The position numbers were made by a program, and so were the translations under genes. From NCBI RefSeq assembly GCF_003628535.1, contig NZ_RBCI01000014.1, positions 202,574 through 266,573 on the forward strand: a stretch of 64,000 bases of DNA, written 5' to 3'. This document shows positions 44,220 to 55,200 of the stretch, one piece after another (the first letter of the stretch is position 1; each line of letters starts with the position of its first letter). Below the pieces are notes generated by a model, which worked only from the letters and a program-made list of their open reading frames with translations, was not told the origin of the DNA and made no database searches. This DNA is from Flavisolibacter nicotianae. Lineage in GTDB: Bacteria; Bacteroidota; Bacteroidia; Chitinophagales; Chitinophagaceae.

Positions 44220-44815
44220 AATTTTCCTTATGTAGTCTAACTCCGTATCAAGCAAATTGCCTTTGATTTCCGCTAACCTTTAAACTTGAAGTCGGGTTCA
44301 ACGTTGTCTAAATTAGATATATTTCATCAACCGATTAAGGCAGGGCGACCTAAGCGCTAACAAGGCAAGAAGGCCTGGTGTCCGATACAGAGCCCGGCGA
44401 AGTCAAAGATATCGGAACAGGTATTTCTGCAGTAGCCAGGCAAGAGGTTAAATACATCATCCAGAGTACTCCTCCTACCCTATTCAGCACTATTGGCAGA
44501 ATCGAGCACTTGGAACTACGATCCATCGAAGGTAGTCTATGCTCTGGCTCGTTTTTAACCCTCAAAGATTTTTGTATAAGAGAGAGCCGCATATTTTTAC
44601 TGCAGTTCTCAAAACAGGCCAAATTTAGCCAAAGAGTGAGGAGTTCACCAGTTTGTCACCTGCAGAATACATGCATACGTAAACAGCTGATATAAAGCAA
44701 TTGACCCCAAAAATTCAAGTTCCAGGGGGTACAGCGGACAATTCAACATCCATCCCTTGCACAGTCAGTTGTCATACTCCTGGAGACATCGGCGGCTAAC
44801 TGTTTAGAAACCGGT
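44220..44815. other. Intergenic stretch holding repeat copy E
   Basis: No gene was recognised besides the repeat copy. The part at 44220-44435 is AT-rich without clear signals. Confidence 0.5.
44440..44760 (+). repeat. Dispersed 320-bp repeat, full but diverged copy E
   Basis: It runs from GCAAGAGGTTAAATAC to CATCCCTTGC (321 bp). It keeps the TATTGGCAGAATCGAGCA block, a modified hairpin near 44506-44530 (ACTACGATCC...GGTAGT with a bulge), the GTTCTCAAAAC block and a tail with ATTCAAGTTCC. It is more diverged than C and D, in the same orientation as D. Confidence 0.7.
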
Positions 44816-45865
44816 TTACAACCATTTTTTCAGAAAAGCCATAATCTCCTGCCGCATCTCCGGTGTTTCCAGATGGCCCACATCATACATGCGCAATTGC
44901 CATGCCTCGGGAGCACCTTCCTTTTGATAAACGGCTTTTAGCTCTTTATCAATTTTTTCTAATCCTTTCTGCGGGGTTAGCGGGTCAAACCGACCTGCCA
45001 GGCCAAGATGTGGGCGGGGAGCAATAAGGCTGTTTATTTGGGCCGTCGTAAAATGATTGAGTAAATCCGGCACATAATAATAAATACCGTGCAGGTTAAG
45101 TCCTTTTTCTTCTATCAATGTCTGGAAGTCAGTTAAGCAGCACAGGTCAACGCACACCTTGATCCGTTCGTCCAGCGCCGCCAGCCACCACGACATAGTA
45201 CTTCCCATGGACATGCCCATCGTGGCTATTCGCCTGCTGTCCACGTCTTCCCTTGTTTGCAGGTAATCCAGCGCCCTCAGGTTATCGTATACCATCATCC
45301 CCCACATCACTTGCCCTTTCCACAGCATTTCTTTGAATAGTTCGTTTTCTGTACGACCGCTCCTCTCCCCAAACCCCCAGCCATCCAAGCATAACCCGGC
45401 ATAGCCGGCCCTTGCCAGCGCCAGTGCATAAGGTGGGCTTTGCATTTCTTTCCTGCCACGTATGAACTCCTCCTTGCCTACCTCATACTGCCCGAAATGG
45501 GAATGATTGAATAACACGACAGGCACTTTCCCTTTGGCCTCTTTCGGTTTTGTAAAATAAGCAGGCACCAGTTCCAAACCATTGATATCGAGTAGCAGCT
45601 TTTCTACAATGAATTCATCTCGCTCTTCCCGTGAAACCACTTTCACAGAAATGGGCCTGCCCAGATCAGGCAACTTGCCCAACAACTGGTACAGCTCTTT
45701 GCGTTGCTTTTCCTTGCGGATAGGAACACCTTTGCTATTTGTACGCAAGCCCATGGAACTCTCGTTAGTGACAGTGGTTTGAATATACCCAATTGATCTA
45801 TGGCAGCCATACATCAATGGCAAAAGCAGAAAAGAAAGGCTTATCAATTTGTAATCTCTATTCAT
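44816..45865 (-). CDS. Alpha/beta-hydrolase (acetyl xylan esterase/dienelactone hydrolase-like) lipoprotein
   Basis: A 349-residue lipoprotein with signal [20 protein letters not shown] followed by the acylated Cys. The alpha/beta-hydrolase core shows [13 protein letters not shown] (oxyanion strand), the nucleophile elbow GMSMGS, the acid in [10 protein letters not shown] and the catalytic His in DVGHLE. Length and order fit esterases of the acetyl xylan esterase/Abhydrolase_7 group found beside PULs. It probably removes ester groups from glycans. It lies downstream of PUL2 on the same strand but after a 330-bp gap. Confidence 0.8.
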   Translation of the reverse strand: MNRDYKLISLSFLLLPLMYGCHRSIGYIQTTVTNESSMGLRTNSKGVPIRKEKQRKELYQLLGKLPDLGRPISVKVVSREERDEFIVEKLLLDINGLELVPAYFTKPKEAKGKVPVVLFNHSHFGQYEVGKEEFIRGRKEMQSPPYALALARAGYAGLCLDGWGFGERSGRTENELFKEMLWKGQVMWGMMVYDNLRALDYLQTREDVDSRRIATMGMSMGSTMSWWLAALDERIKVCVDLCCLTDFQTLIEEKGLNLHGIYYYVPDLLNHFTTAQINSLIAPRPHLGLAGRFDPLTPQKGLEKIDKELKAVYQKEGAPEAWQLRMYDVGHLETPEMRQEIMAFLKKWL

Positions 45866-46196
45866 TTATCAGTTAACAAATACAGGTAAGCTAGTTTTCG
45901 CTTCCTTGATGCGCCCTGTTTGTAGCCGGAAGTCCTAGTCCTCTCATCTTTTATCCTGCTTCACTAAATATACTCAACTGCGGTGTCTTTTGCCGGAAGA
46001 CCCGATGGTTGAGTAGCACGTGCTTCTCATGCCAAAGGTCTACAGCGTGCATTTTCTTAGCAAGCAATTCTTACCAAGCAACAAGAATCTGATTGCTTGA
46101 ATTCAAGCCTTAGTGCGAATGCTTTTGAAGACCCAACGGAAAAGCAACGTCTTTACGACAATGCCCAAGGTAAATGATCGCCAGTTGCGCAGCCGC
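45866..46196. other. Intergenic gap between PUL2 and the esterase gene
   Basis: No gene is visible. A CAAGCAA/TTGCTTG inverted pair near 46075-46106 could form a weak hairpin but lacks a T-run. The region presumably holds the esterase promoter. Confidence 0.4.
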
Positions 46197-47042
46197 TTAG
46201 CTAACCGAGGCGATGCTTCCCTTGAAATACCCGACAGACTCCGCCAGGCCCGGCAACGGATCGGTCATGTCTTTTTCATACTCAACGCTGCAAATGCCTT
46301 TATAATTGATTTTGTACAGCGCTTTTCCCAATGCTTCAAAATCAATGACGCCGCGCCCTATCTCAATGGCTTTTGCTTCTTTAAAAGCTCCTGTCACATC
46401 CTTGATATGCAAATCAAAAAGCCGGTCTTTATAGGCGTGAATCGCTTTTCCCACATCCGCCCCGGCTCTTACCGCATGGCCTACGTCCATGCAAAGTCCC
46501 ATGCGGGCATCCCTGTTTTTGATGCGCTCATAGACGCTCTGCGGGCTGGGATACAAAGCATCTTCCGGGCCGTGGTTGTGAATGGCCAGTCGGATATTCA
46601 GTGCTTTTACTTTTTGTTCTGCGTAATCCAGCAACTCGTAGGTGGGCACACCAACGATCATGTCCACACCAACTTTTCTGGCGTAGTCAAACGCTTCGTC
46701 CACGGCTTGTTTTGTTTTCATGTAGATCACGCCAACGGCATAGATGTTAATGTTGCTTTGCTTACACTGGTTGACGACTGATTGGATCTTTTCATCACTG
46801 CTGTTTAATGGCAGATGCTTGTCTTTTAAAGAAAGGTGAGTCAGATTTAACCGCTTCATCATCGCGAGGGCCTGGTCCAACTCAAACTTGACAAAGGTAT
46901 AGCCGGCAATGCCCACGGGTAAACGGGCCTCTTTCTTCGAATCGTTGCTTTTAGGAAAAGAGGCTGTGCTGATGAAAGGCACAGCAACAGAACCGGCTAC
47001 ACTCAGTGCGGTTTTTTGAATAAAGTTTCTTCTGGATGACAT
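46197..47042 (-). CDS. Sugar phosphate isomerase/epimerase-like TIM-barrel protein (PUL2)
   Basis: A 281-residue protein with a twin-arginine-type leader (MSSRRNFIQKTALSVAGSVA), so it is probably exported folded. The body is an AP-endonuclease-2/xylose-isomerase-like TIM barrel: LTHLSLKDKHLPL, IYAVGVIYMK, VGVPTYELLDYAEQ, RLAIHNHGPEDALYP, MGLCMDVGHAVRAGADVGKA, DLHIKDVTGAFKEA, ICSVEYEKD. The His, Asp and Glu of these strands form the usual divalent metal site. In 3-keto-glycoside loci such proteins act on ketosugar intermediates. It lies 69 bp downstream of an oxidoreductase gene. Confidence 0.85.
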   Translation of the reverse strand: MSSRRNFIQKTALSVAGSVAVPFISTASFPKSNDSKKEARLPVGIAGYTFVKFELDQALAMMKRLNLTHLSLKDKHLPLNSSDEKIQSVVNQCKQSNINIYAVGVIYMKTKQAVDEAFDYARKVGVDMIVGVPTYELLDYAEQKVKALNIRLAIHNHGPEDALYPSPQSVYERIKNRDARMGLCMDVGHAVRAGADVGKAIHAYKDRLFDLHIKDVTGAFKEAKAIEIGRGVIDFEALGKALYKINYKGICSVEYEKDMTDPLPGLAESVGYFKGSIASVS

Positions 47043-47111
47043 GGTCGTAATTTGCTTTGTGAGATAATCAACTGCTTCTTTCGCCTGGAAAACTGCTCAT
47101 GCTTTTCACAC

Positions 47112-48551
47112 TTATTGTGCATGCAGTCCATTTCCTGCCTGTGCTACCTGGAGTGCTTTTGTTGCCGTATAATATTTTGCCAGCATGCCCGGCACCTCCC
47201 ACGAAGGCAACTTTTTTTGCTTCAGGTATTGAAGGTAGCGTTCCATGACCTGCGCAAAATGGGCTTCATGCCCTACTTTGTACGTTTGTGGGATGTTGAC
47301 TTTCCACCCCCCTTGAGCTTCTTCTACAGCAATGCCCGGATAGGTCTTCGCCAGTTTGCTGATGGCTCTTTGCAAGCCCTCAGCATAGCCCTTTGTTCGC
47401 GCCACCGGCAGGATATAAAGGGTTGGCTGGTAATTTTCCTCGGCGCCCTGGCGTATTTCCAGGGCCGCTTTTGTTCCTTTTAAAAGCGAGTGGTGTGTAT
47501 CGCCGCTGCCATCCGGCGCTTTGTACTCCCATCGTGCCGTGACCCTGGCGAATGTTCCTTTGAGGATATAATTCACTTCCCCATTGGCATGAGTCTGCAG
47601 CAGGGTATCACTTTTCACGTATTGCTTTAGAAAGCTCGGAAAGGCATCTTTTTTTGTGATGTTTTTAAACTGGGAGAGCGTCAACGGAGTCGGCCAGGAC
47701 CTTGCCGAAAGAATGGAAATGTCTTTTTTATAATCGATAGCCGCCTGCGGAAAACACTCCCACTGTACCAGATCAATCAGGTGCGTACCAACATCGGCAA
47801 GGGCGTCGCCCTGTTGTGCCGGATCGAAAAACCAATCCGGACGTGTGAGTGCCTGCCCTGAAACGTATTTATAAAAAAAGTGAACGCTTTCCATCTGCAC
47901 GGCCGGGTCTTCTACACTTCCCTTCTTCAGCCGGCCAAACACTTCGGGAAGTTGTGCCAACTCCTTTTGCAGGATATTGGTAATCTCCAAACGTTCCGTC
48001 ATGATATCGTACAACAGCACGTTGTTTCTCGCAGCCGCGGCAAAGGCTTTTTCCAACAAGCGGAAACCTTCCATGTTAATTGCCATGGGCTTGTCACCCA
48101 GTACGTTTAACCCGGCATCAACCGCTTGTTTGATGTATTCCGTTTTCAGGCGGTTGTTGCCTGCCATCACCACCACATTGCCCTTTTTCTCAGCAATCAT
48201 TTTGTTCAGGTAATCACGGCCTTCATACACCTGCTCTGTCCAGTGTGTCGGATTTTCAGCCCTCCCGTTGTATTGCTTTACCAGGTTTAAATGCGCCTGC
48301 AGTTCCGGACCGCCGGGTGCATAAACATGCACCACGGGATCAATCACGGGATACATTGATTTTTGAACCAATGCCGCGTGAAAATGGCCCGGGTCCAACG
48401 TGATCAACCGGACCGTGGCTGCACGTTCTTTACCGCTTCCCTTTGCCATGTCCATGGATTGGCAACGCCCCTTTTGAACCAGCAATAATTGAGAAAAAAA
48501 CAGGATTGCTCCATAGCGAATCATCTGCATCACTCCTTTCTTTAAATTCAA
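47112..48551 (-). CDS. Gfo/Idh/MocA-type oxidoreductase, secreted (PUL2)
   Basis: A 479-residue protein with an N-terminal signal segment (MIRYGAILFFSQLLLVQKGRC). The Rossmann part reads VRLITLDPGHFHAALVQKSM and NVVVMAGNNRLKTEYIKQAV, followed by LNVLGDKPMAIN, the EKP-like motif of the family in which Lys and Pro are conserved. C-terminal substrate-domain features are WFFDPAQQGDALADVGTHLI (catalytic His) and LVQWE. The long C-terminal domain matches the putative-oxidoreductase subgroup found in PULs. It probably oxidises or reduces a glycoside hydroxyl, likely at C3, with bound NAD. It follows the other Gfo/Idh/MocA gene by 23 bp. Confidence 0.85.
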   Translation of the reverse strand: MNLKKGVMQMIRYGAILFFSQLLLVQKGRCQSMDMAKGSGKERAATVRLITLDPGHFHAALVQKSMYPVIDPVVHVYAPGGPELQAHLNLVKQYNGRAENPTHWTEQVYEGRDYLNKMIAEKKGNVVVMAGNNRLKTEYIKQAVDAGLNVLGDKPMAINMEGFRLLEKAFAAAARNNVLLYDIMTERLEITNILQKELAQLPEVFGRLKKGSVEDPAVQMESVHFFYKYVSGQALTRPDWFFDPAQQGDALADVGTHLIDLVQWECFPQAAIDYKKDISILSARSWPTPLTLSQFKNITKKDAFPSFLKQYVKSDTLLQTHANGEVNYILKGTFARVTARWEYKAPDGSGDTHHSLLKGTKAALEIRQGAEENYQPTLYILPVARTKGYAEGLQRAISKLAKTYPGIAVEEAQGGWKVNIPQTYKVGHEAHFAQVMERYLQYLKQKKLPSWEVPGMLAKYYTATKALQVAQAGNGLHAQ

Positions 48552-48574
48552 TTGTTTTTTCTAAAGACACGTCC

Positions 48575-49897
48575 TTAAACTTTCGGTTCCCAACCCGGCT
48601 GGTACTGACGACCCCACAGGGCCATGGCCTGCTGGTTTCCGACAATATGTCCGTTCTTCTGATCAATGTGCAAGGTCTGTCCTACACGCTGGGAAATATT
48701 GCCTAACTGCACCCACAGGGTACTTTTCCGACCGGTTTCCACGTCGGCATTTGGAGTGCCGCCTTCACGGATGCATTTCAAAAAATTGTCAATGTGCACG
48801 CCATCCAAATTGGCACTCGGGCTGGAGGGATCACGGCCATCGATTTTCTCATCGGATTTAATTTCTTTGACGATCTTGTTCTTTAGATCGCGAACCACGT
48901 AGCTGTTGCCTCCCGTGGCCATCGATCCGTTTTCGCCATAGAAGATCACTCCCCGGTCCTCTCCTTCCACCAGGGCACCATTGCAACTGCGTCCTTCCCA
49001 GATGACAGAAGCACCCGCAGATTCAAAGGTGATGATCTGCGTATCGGGTGTTTGCCAATCGTCCTGAAACCGGTAACGGCCACCCACAGAGCTTACTTTT
49101 TCCGGGTAATCGATTCCCAATCCCCAGCGGGCAACATCGATTTCATGCGTACCGTTGTTGAGCGCTTCACCCGTGCCCCAGTGCCAGAACCAGTGCCAGT
49201 TGTAATGCACCAGGTTGTCCTTGTAGGGCTTTCGCGGGGCAGGTCCCTGCCACAGCTCGTAATCAAGGTTGGAGGGCACCGGAGCTTCTTTGCCAATCCC
49301 AATGGAACCACGGTTGTTGGTGTACCAGGTTTTTGCCATGTACACTTTCCCGATCACGCCATTGTGCAACTCCTGTATCCCTTGCGTTAATATAGCCCAC
49401 GAGCGGCGCTGGCTTCCCATCTGAACGATACGCTTGTACTTTCTTGCCGCCATCACGGCCAGTTCCCCTTCACGCGGATTGTGACACAAAGGCTTTTCGA
49501 CATACACATGCTTGCCTGCGGTGCAACAGATGATCGTTGCCGGTGCGTGCCAGTGGTCAGGTGGTGCCAGGTACATGGCATCCAAATTTTTATCACTTAG
49601 AATGGTGCGGAAATCCTTCACGGCTTTTGGCTCTTTGTCTACCGCCTTCTTCACGGCATTGATGCCTTTGGCCAGGGCTTTTTCCTCTACATCGCAGATG
49701 TAAATAACCTCGGTATTTTTTTGCCGGGCAAAGTTGGCAGCCATTCCGGCTCCACGGCCGTTGGTGCCCATGATGCCGACATTGATACGGTCGTTTGCGC
49801 CAATGATGCGGGCATAACTTTTTGCGTGAAATCCCAGACCGCCCAGTGCAACCAATGTCCCTGTATTCCGGATAAAATCTCTTCTTGTTTTGTCCAT
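48575..49897 (-). CDS. Gfo/Idh/MocA-family oxidoreductase with Tat leader (PUL2)
   Basis: A 440-residue oxidoreductase. The leader MDKTRRDFIRNTGTLVALGG is a twin-arginine signal, in line with export carrying bound NAD. The Rossmann fold shows NVGIMGTNGRGAGMA; the conserved VYVEKPLCHNPREGEL is the EKP motif; HEIDVARWGLGI carries the catalytic His region (NNGTHEID). Secreted family members oxidise or reduce sugars in the periplasm. It starts 25 bp after the DUF1080 gene's stop and is followed by a second family member, so the two may perform coupled redox steps. Confidence 0.9.
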   Translation of the reverse strand: MDKTRRDFIRNTGTLVALGGLGFHAKSYARIIGANDRINVGIMGTNGRGAGMAANFARQKNTEVIYICDVEEKALAKGINAVKKAVDKEPKAVKDFRTILSDKNLDAMYLAPPDHWHAPATIICCTAGKHVYVEKPLCHNPREGELAVMAARKYKRIVQMGSQRRSWAILTQGIQELHNGVIGKVYMAKTWYTNNRGSIGIGKEAPVPSNLDYELWQGPAPRKPYKDNLVHYNWHWFWHWGTGEALNNGTHEIDVARWGLGIDYPEKVSSVGGRYRFQDDWQTPDTQIITFESAGASVIWEGRSCNGALVEGEDRGVIFYGENGSMATGGNSYVVRDLKNKIVKEIKSDEKIDGRDPSSPSANLDGVHIDNFLKCIREGGTPNADVETGRKSTLWVQLGNISQRVGQTLHIDQKNGHIVGNQQAMALWGRQYQPGWEPKV

Positions 49898-49922
49898 TGT
49901 ATAAAAACTTTAAATCGTTCGA

Positions 49923-50624
49923 TTATAAACTTCTGATTTTGATATTTCGAAAATGGATCACATCCTCGTGCTCCTGCAAAAGTATGGGCGATGGAACGGT
50001 TTCACCCCAACCGCTGTTCTTATTGAATTTACTTTCCGCCACTGCGTTTTTCAACTGTTCACTGCCGCGTTCATATTCCAGCACTTTTTTTCCATTCAGC
50101 CAATGCTCTACATGCTTTCCTTTTGAAAGGATTCGAATGTTGTTCCACTCACCCAATGGTTTGACGTCTTTCTTGCCAGTTACCGGCAACACATCGTACA
50201 GGGCTGCCAGCGAGCGGTTGCCGTTTTTGCCCAGTTTTGCATCGGGATGATTGGCATCGTCAATGATCTGGTATTCGCAACCCAGCGACGTATTCTTAAA
50301 CAACGAATACTTGACCCCACTGTTGGTTCCCTTTTCCAACATGAAATCAAGTGACAGTTCAAAGTCAGCGAATTCTTTTGTCGTAACAATGTCGCCGCCC
50401 CGGCCATCGGTGGGATCAACACTGAGCACGCCGTTTTCGATCTTCCAGCCTTTGCCGGTAAAAGGCTGCCCGTTCGATTTCTTCCACCCGTCAAACGTTT
50501 TCCCGTCAAACAATAACACCCATCCTTTCTTCACTTCTTTTTTGCTCAGTGTGGGCAGTTGCGCCTGGACAGAAACGAGACCACATAAAATACCGAGTAC
50601 CAATAGAAAATTCTTTTTTTTCAT
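49923..50624 (-). CDS. DUF1080 protein, 3-keto-glycoside hydrolase-like (PUL2)
   Basis: A 233-residue secreted protein (signal MKKKNFLLVLGILCGLVSVQ). The concanavalin-like jelly roll of the DUF1080 family is clear: GWVLLFDGKTFDGWKKSNGQ, WKIENGVLSVDP, IVTTKEFADFELSLDFMLEK, GTNSGVKYSL, YQIIDDANHPDA, GEWNNIRILSKGKHVEHWLN and GWGETVPSPILLQEHEDVIH. Members are now known as 3-keto-disaccharide/3-keto-glycoside hydrolases or lyases that cleave glycosides after C3 oxidation. This fits the two adjacent oxidoreductases and the TIM-barrel isomerase. Confidence 0.88.
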   Translation of the reverse strand: MKKKNFLLVLGILCGLVSVQAQLPTLSKKEVKKGWVLLFDGKTFDGWKKSNGQPFTGKGWKIENGVLSVDPTDGRGGDIVTTKEFADFELSLDFMLEKGTNSGVKYSLFKNTSLGCEYQIIDDANHPDAKLGKNGNRSLAALYDVLPVTGKKDVKPLGEWNNIRILSKGKHVEHWLNGKKVLEYERGSEQLKNAVAESKFNKNSGWGETVPSPILLQEHEDVIHFRNIKIRSL

Positions 50625-50647
50625 ACCTATCGCGTCTTGTTTAAAAA

Positions 50648-52216
50648 TTATAATTGTACATACCCTTTGTTTTGAATAATCTTACCAGGATTGGATTGCA
50701 TCACGGTCATGGGGATGGGATAACTCAACATATCATCGCTCCAGGTAAATGCAGGATAACCATCGGCCGCCTGTTCCGCCATCATGGCATTTTTGGCTCT
50801 TCCTGTCCGCACCAGGTCAAACCAGCGATGGTTTTCAAACGCCAGTTCCACCCTGCGCTCTTTTTCTATGGCCAGCAACAACTCATCATCATTGGCGAAA
50901 TCGGCAACTGTATAATCTTTCAACAGATTGGCAGGCCTCGGGATATTTGGGTCGCCCTGCGTATTCCGGGCCCGTTGCCGGATCTTGTTGACATACAGCA
51001 ATGCGGTGGCTTTACTGCCACCGGTGCGAACCAGGGCTTCGGCCTCTAAAAGATAAATGTCGGCCAGCCGCAGTTCAATCCAGTTGTTCCCGTTGTCACT
51101 ACCGCTGGTGGCCACATCGTAATACTTGGTGACATAGCGCTCGTTTTGAACAGCGCCGTTTTTGGCGTTGATCCAAAAATCGCGCATCGAGACATATTTC
51201 CGGGGATCACCTGTTTCGTAGGCACCCGACATATCACCGGTTGGCGCATTCACGCCGCCTTTATCACCAACCAACACCACTTCCTTGTCGGAAAAGCGGG
51301 GGGCAAAATCATTGTTCCAGGGACTTCCCGTCACGCCGTTGGGGCTGCCTTTTTTGTACTGCACTTCAAACAGCGATTCAACACTGTTTTTCTTGTTGAC
51401 ATCAAAGAGGTCCCTGTAACTGGGAACCAGGGCAGCACCGGAGGTATTGATCACTTCTTCCGCCTTCTGGATGGCGAGATTGTAATACTCAACCCCTTTG
51501 TTCAGCGGGTATCCGGCCATGGTCATGTACACTTTGGTGAGCAATCCCTTGGCGCCCCATTTGGTCACCCTTCCCTTATCGGTCGCGCCATAGGCTGCCG
51601 GCAGGTTTTCTTCGGCATACTTTAGATCACTCACGATAAAATCATAGTTCTCCTGCAGGGAGGAACGGGCAATTTCATACGACTCAGCCGGAGAGACCTC
51701 CTTGTCCACTTTCAAGACGCCCAGTAAGGCACCGGTCTTGGAATAGCCTCCAAAAACGCGGTTGAGCCAGAAATACATCAATGCCCGTAAAAATTTGGCT
51801 TCACCGATATACTGTTTTTTCAACTGTTCATTTTTAAAGCTCACCCCTTCGATACGGCCGATGACAATGTTGCAACGCAAAATCACGTTGTAGCAATTGT
51901 TCCAGGCACTTGTGGGGTAGCCATTTTCAGGCAAAAGCGGCGATGCAAAAACATCGATACCGTTGTCATCAGCCGGGTTACCAGCTAGCCAGGAATACGT
52001 CGTGTTGTCGGAGCGGATCTCGCCAAGCCGGATAAATGGATTGTTGTAAACAGAGCGAAGGTTGCCATAGGCCGAGAGCACGGCCTGGTTCATATCGCTT
52101 TCTGTTTTGTAAAAGCCTGCAGAATTCAGGTTGGAAGGAGGGTTTAGATCTATGAACTCCTTTTTACAGGAACCAAGCAGGAAAAGTAACAAGGCTGCAA
52201 TCGCAATATTTTTCAT
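50648..52216 (-). CDS. susD: RagB/SusD-family lipoprotein (PUL2)
   Basis: A 522-residue SusD homologue. The lipoprotein signal MKNIAIAALLLFLLGSC is followed by KKEFIDLNPPSNLNSAGFY. TPR-like helices include YIGEAKFLRALMYFWLNRVF and GRVTKWGAKGLLTKVYMTMA; the C-terminus has LRLADIYLLEAEALVRTGG, YVNKIRQRARN and AIEKERRVELAFENHRWFDL. It pairs with the SusC encoded 19 bp upstream and captures the PUL2 substrate at the cell surface. The DUF1080 gene follows after 23 bp. Confidence 0.95.
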   Translation of the reverse strand: MKNIAIAALLLFLLGSCKKEFIDLNPPSNLNSAGFYKTESDMNQAVLSAYGNLRSVYNNPFIRLGEIRSDNTTYSWLAGNPADDNGIDVFASPLLPENGYPTSAWNNCYNVILRCNIVIGRIEGVSFKNEQLKKQYIGEAKFLRALMYFWLNRVFGGYSKTGALLGVLKVDKEVSPAESYEIARSSLQENYDFIVSDLKYAEENLPAAYGATDKGRVTKWGAKGLLTKVYMTMAGYPLNKGVEYYNLAIQKAEEVINTSGAALVPSYRDLFDVNKKNSVESLFEVQYKKGSPNGVTGSPWNNDFAPRFSDKEVVLVGDKGGVNAPTGDMSGAYETGDPRKYVSMRDFWINAKNGAVQNERYVTKYYDVATSGSDNGNNWIELRLADIYLLEAEALVRTGGSKATALLYVNKIRQRARNTQGDPNIPRPANLLKDYTVADFANDDELLLAIEKERRVELAFENHRWFDLVRTGRAKNAMMAEQAADGYPAFTWSDDMLSYPIPMTVMQSNPGKIIQNKGYVQL

Positions 52217-52235
52217 CGTAAACGATTAAGAAGAT

Positions 52236-55200
52236 TTAGAATGTAAGGTTCAGACCAACAATAAACGCACGGGCAGCAGGGTAGCCCAGGTAATCGCCAC
52301 CCCTGGAAAGGCCATCGCCTTCACTGCTGTTTTCCGGATCGTAACCGGGATACTTTGTCCAGGTCGTCAAATTTTGGCCCGTAGCGTACAACCGCAAGCT
52401 GCTGATGTTGACGGTCTTTAATTTAATCTGATTGAAATCGTAGGCCAGTGTAATATTTCTCAAACGAACATAGGAGCCATCCGTGATCCAGGCCGAAGAG
52501 GGATCCCGCTGCCAGCCTGTTGGATTTCGCGTGGCCCGGAAGTGCATGCCGTCGCCCGGCTGGTCGGGAGAACGCCACCGGTCTACCTGCTCGATCATCG
52601 AGTTGCGGTCACCGTGATAAATGTCAACCATCCGTTTGAAAAAGCTGAACAAGTGTGCTCCGTACGAATACGACAGCTGGGCGGAAAGGGTGAAGTTCCG
52701 GTACGAGAAATTGTTGCCAAAGCCACCCACAAATTTCGGCTGATTATTGCCGAGGATAGCCTTGTCGGTCTGGTCGAGCTTTCCGTCGCCGTTAACATCC
52801 AGGTACCGGCCATCGCCGACTTTATCCGCTGGCAAATGCGGGTACTTGTTCAGTTCATCCTGGTTCATAAACACACCCTGGAACACATAACCGTAAAAGC
52901 TGGCAATGGGGAAACCCGGTTTCGTGATAAACGCATTGTTTGCATTGGGCGCACTGGCAAAAATTGGCTGACCTCCCGGACCCACTTCCAATACTTTATT
53001 TCTATTGAAAGAAATGTTGAAATCACTGGACCACTTCAGCCTTCCGGTCAGGTTTTTCGTTGTCAGCAAAAACTCCATCCCTTTGTTCTGGACTTTCCCG
53101 ATGTTTTGGATTTGACTGGAATACCCGGTCACCGTCGGGACGGGTACATTCAGCAACAGATCAATGGATTTGCTGTTGTAAAAATCGCCTTCCAGCCGTA
53201 TGCGGTTGTTGAACAGGCCCAAATCAAACCCCACGTTCGTTTGCAACACCTTTTCCCATCCCAGATCGGCATTTGGAATGGTGCTTGGACTCACGATGTT
53301 TTGCAAGGCATCGCCTGTCGGATAAAAACCGGTGCCCAGTAGTCCGATGGCCGAATAATTACCTATGCGGTTATTCCCGGCAACCCCGTAACTAGCCCTG
53401 ATTTTTAAATCGTTGATGGTGTGCGACAAGCCTGCCATAAAGTTTTCCTGGCTCACCCGCCATGCGGCAGAAACCGAAGGAAACACACCCCATTTTTTGT
53501 TTTGGCCAAAGCGGGACGACCCGTCCGTGCGTACCGTTGCTGTCAAAAGGTAACGGCTGTCGAACGTATAGTTGGCACGGGCAAAATAAGAGATCATCGA
53601 GTAAGCCGACTTCGTGCTGGAAAGCTGGTACATGGTACCCGCGTTCAGCGTGTGGATGTTGTCATTGGGAAAGCCTCTGGCCTCGCCATACATAAAATCA
53701 TTGTTGTGCTGTTGGCTGCTAAAGCCCCCCAGGAGCGCCACATCGTGCTTTTGCGCAAACTTTTGAGTGTACGAAAGTGTCTGCTCCAGCACCCAGTCGT
53801 AATCGGTAGCCAGTTCATTGGTGGCTTTGGCCGGTCTGGGCCCTTTTGAACCATCAAGATCGACATAAGAAGGCTCGTAGTTTTCGTAGTTATTGTTCTG
53901 GATGCCCCCGTTGATGTTGATGCGGTATTTCAGGTTGTCCGTCACATCAAGTTCACCATACAATGTCCCCAACCAGCCATACCGTCGGCGGTAACGCTCG
54001 ATTTGTTCTGCGATGCCGATCGGATTGGCCACATCACCGGCCAAAATCTCGGGATTGCGCACCATGGATCCATAGGTGCCGTCAGCGTTGTATAAATCAT
54101 AAACGGGCGGAAGCGTGAGCGAATACAGGATGGGCGCATCCTTTCCATTGGCCTGCTCGCGGCCTTTGGTGCTGTAGGCATTCAAATTCAAACCGACCTT
54201 CAGACGTTTGGCCAATTGCGATTCGATGTTGTTCCGAAAGTTAAACCGCTGGTAATCGGTATTCAGCGAGATACCTTCCTGTTTGACATAACTCCCCGAA
54301 AACGCATACCTTGTTTTGTCGCTACCGCCTGTGACGGAAGCCTCGTATTCCTTCATGGGTGCCGTGCGGAACAACTGATCCTGCCAATCGTTATCGGGCA
54401 TTTGCGCAACCGAAGCGGGATCAAAAAAATTGTATTTATAACCGTTCTGGCCATCGGGAATCATGTACAGCGAATTGGCACTGGGGTACAGTTTCCTCCG
54501 GCCATTCGGGTCATTAACGGTATGCGGCGATTTATCGGGATCGGCATTGATAATGGGCTGATCAAGCCAGGCCTGGTTGCGTCCATCCATGAACCATTGT
54601 ACATACTGGTCCCGGTTCATGACAGCAATCTTTTTGGATCGTTGCTGCACACCCGTATAGACATTGAGACTAACGGTCGGCGTACCGGACTTTCCTTTTT
54701 TGGTCGTGATGATCACAACGCCATTCGCACCGCGGGAGCCATAAATCGCAGTAGAGGAAGCGTCTTTGAGAATCTGGATGCTTTCAATATCATTCGGGTT
54801 GACCAGGCGGAAAGCCCCGTCTTCCATAGGGTAGCCATCCACCACATACAGGGGAGAATTGGATTGTGTGATCGAACCGGTCCCCCTTACCCTGATGGAA
54901 AGTCCTTCCCCGCCAGGGGCGCCATTGATTTGCTGCACCTGCACACCCGCCAACTGTCCCGCAATGGCTTCTCCAAAGTTCACAGCGGCACGCTCCTTTA
55001 AATTGTTGGCTGAAACTGAGGCCACTGCACCCGTCAGATCCGACTTTTTGCGGGTTCCATACCCGATCACCACCACATCGCTCAACTGCCCGGCTGCTTG
55101 TTTCAGTACAACGTGCACGCTTGTTTTATCGCCGATAGCGATTTCCTGCTGTTCGTAGCCTACAAAAGACACCACCAAAACACCGGCACCGTTTTCAATC

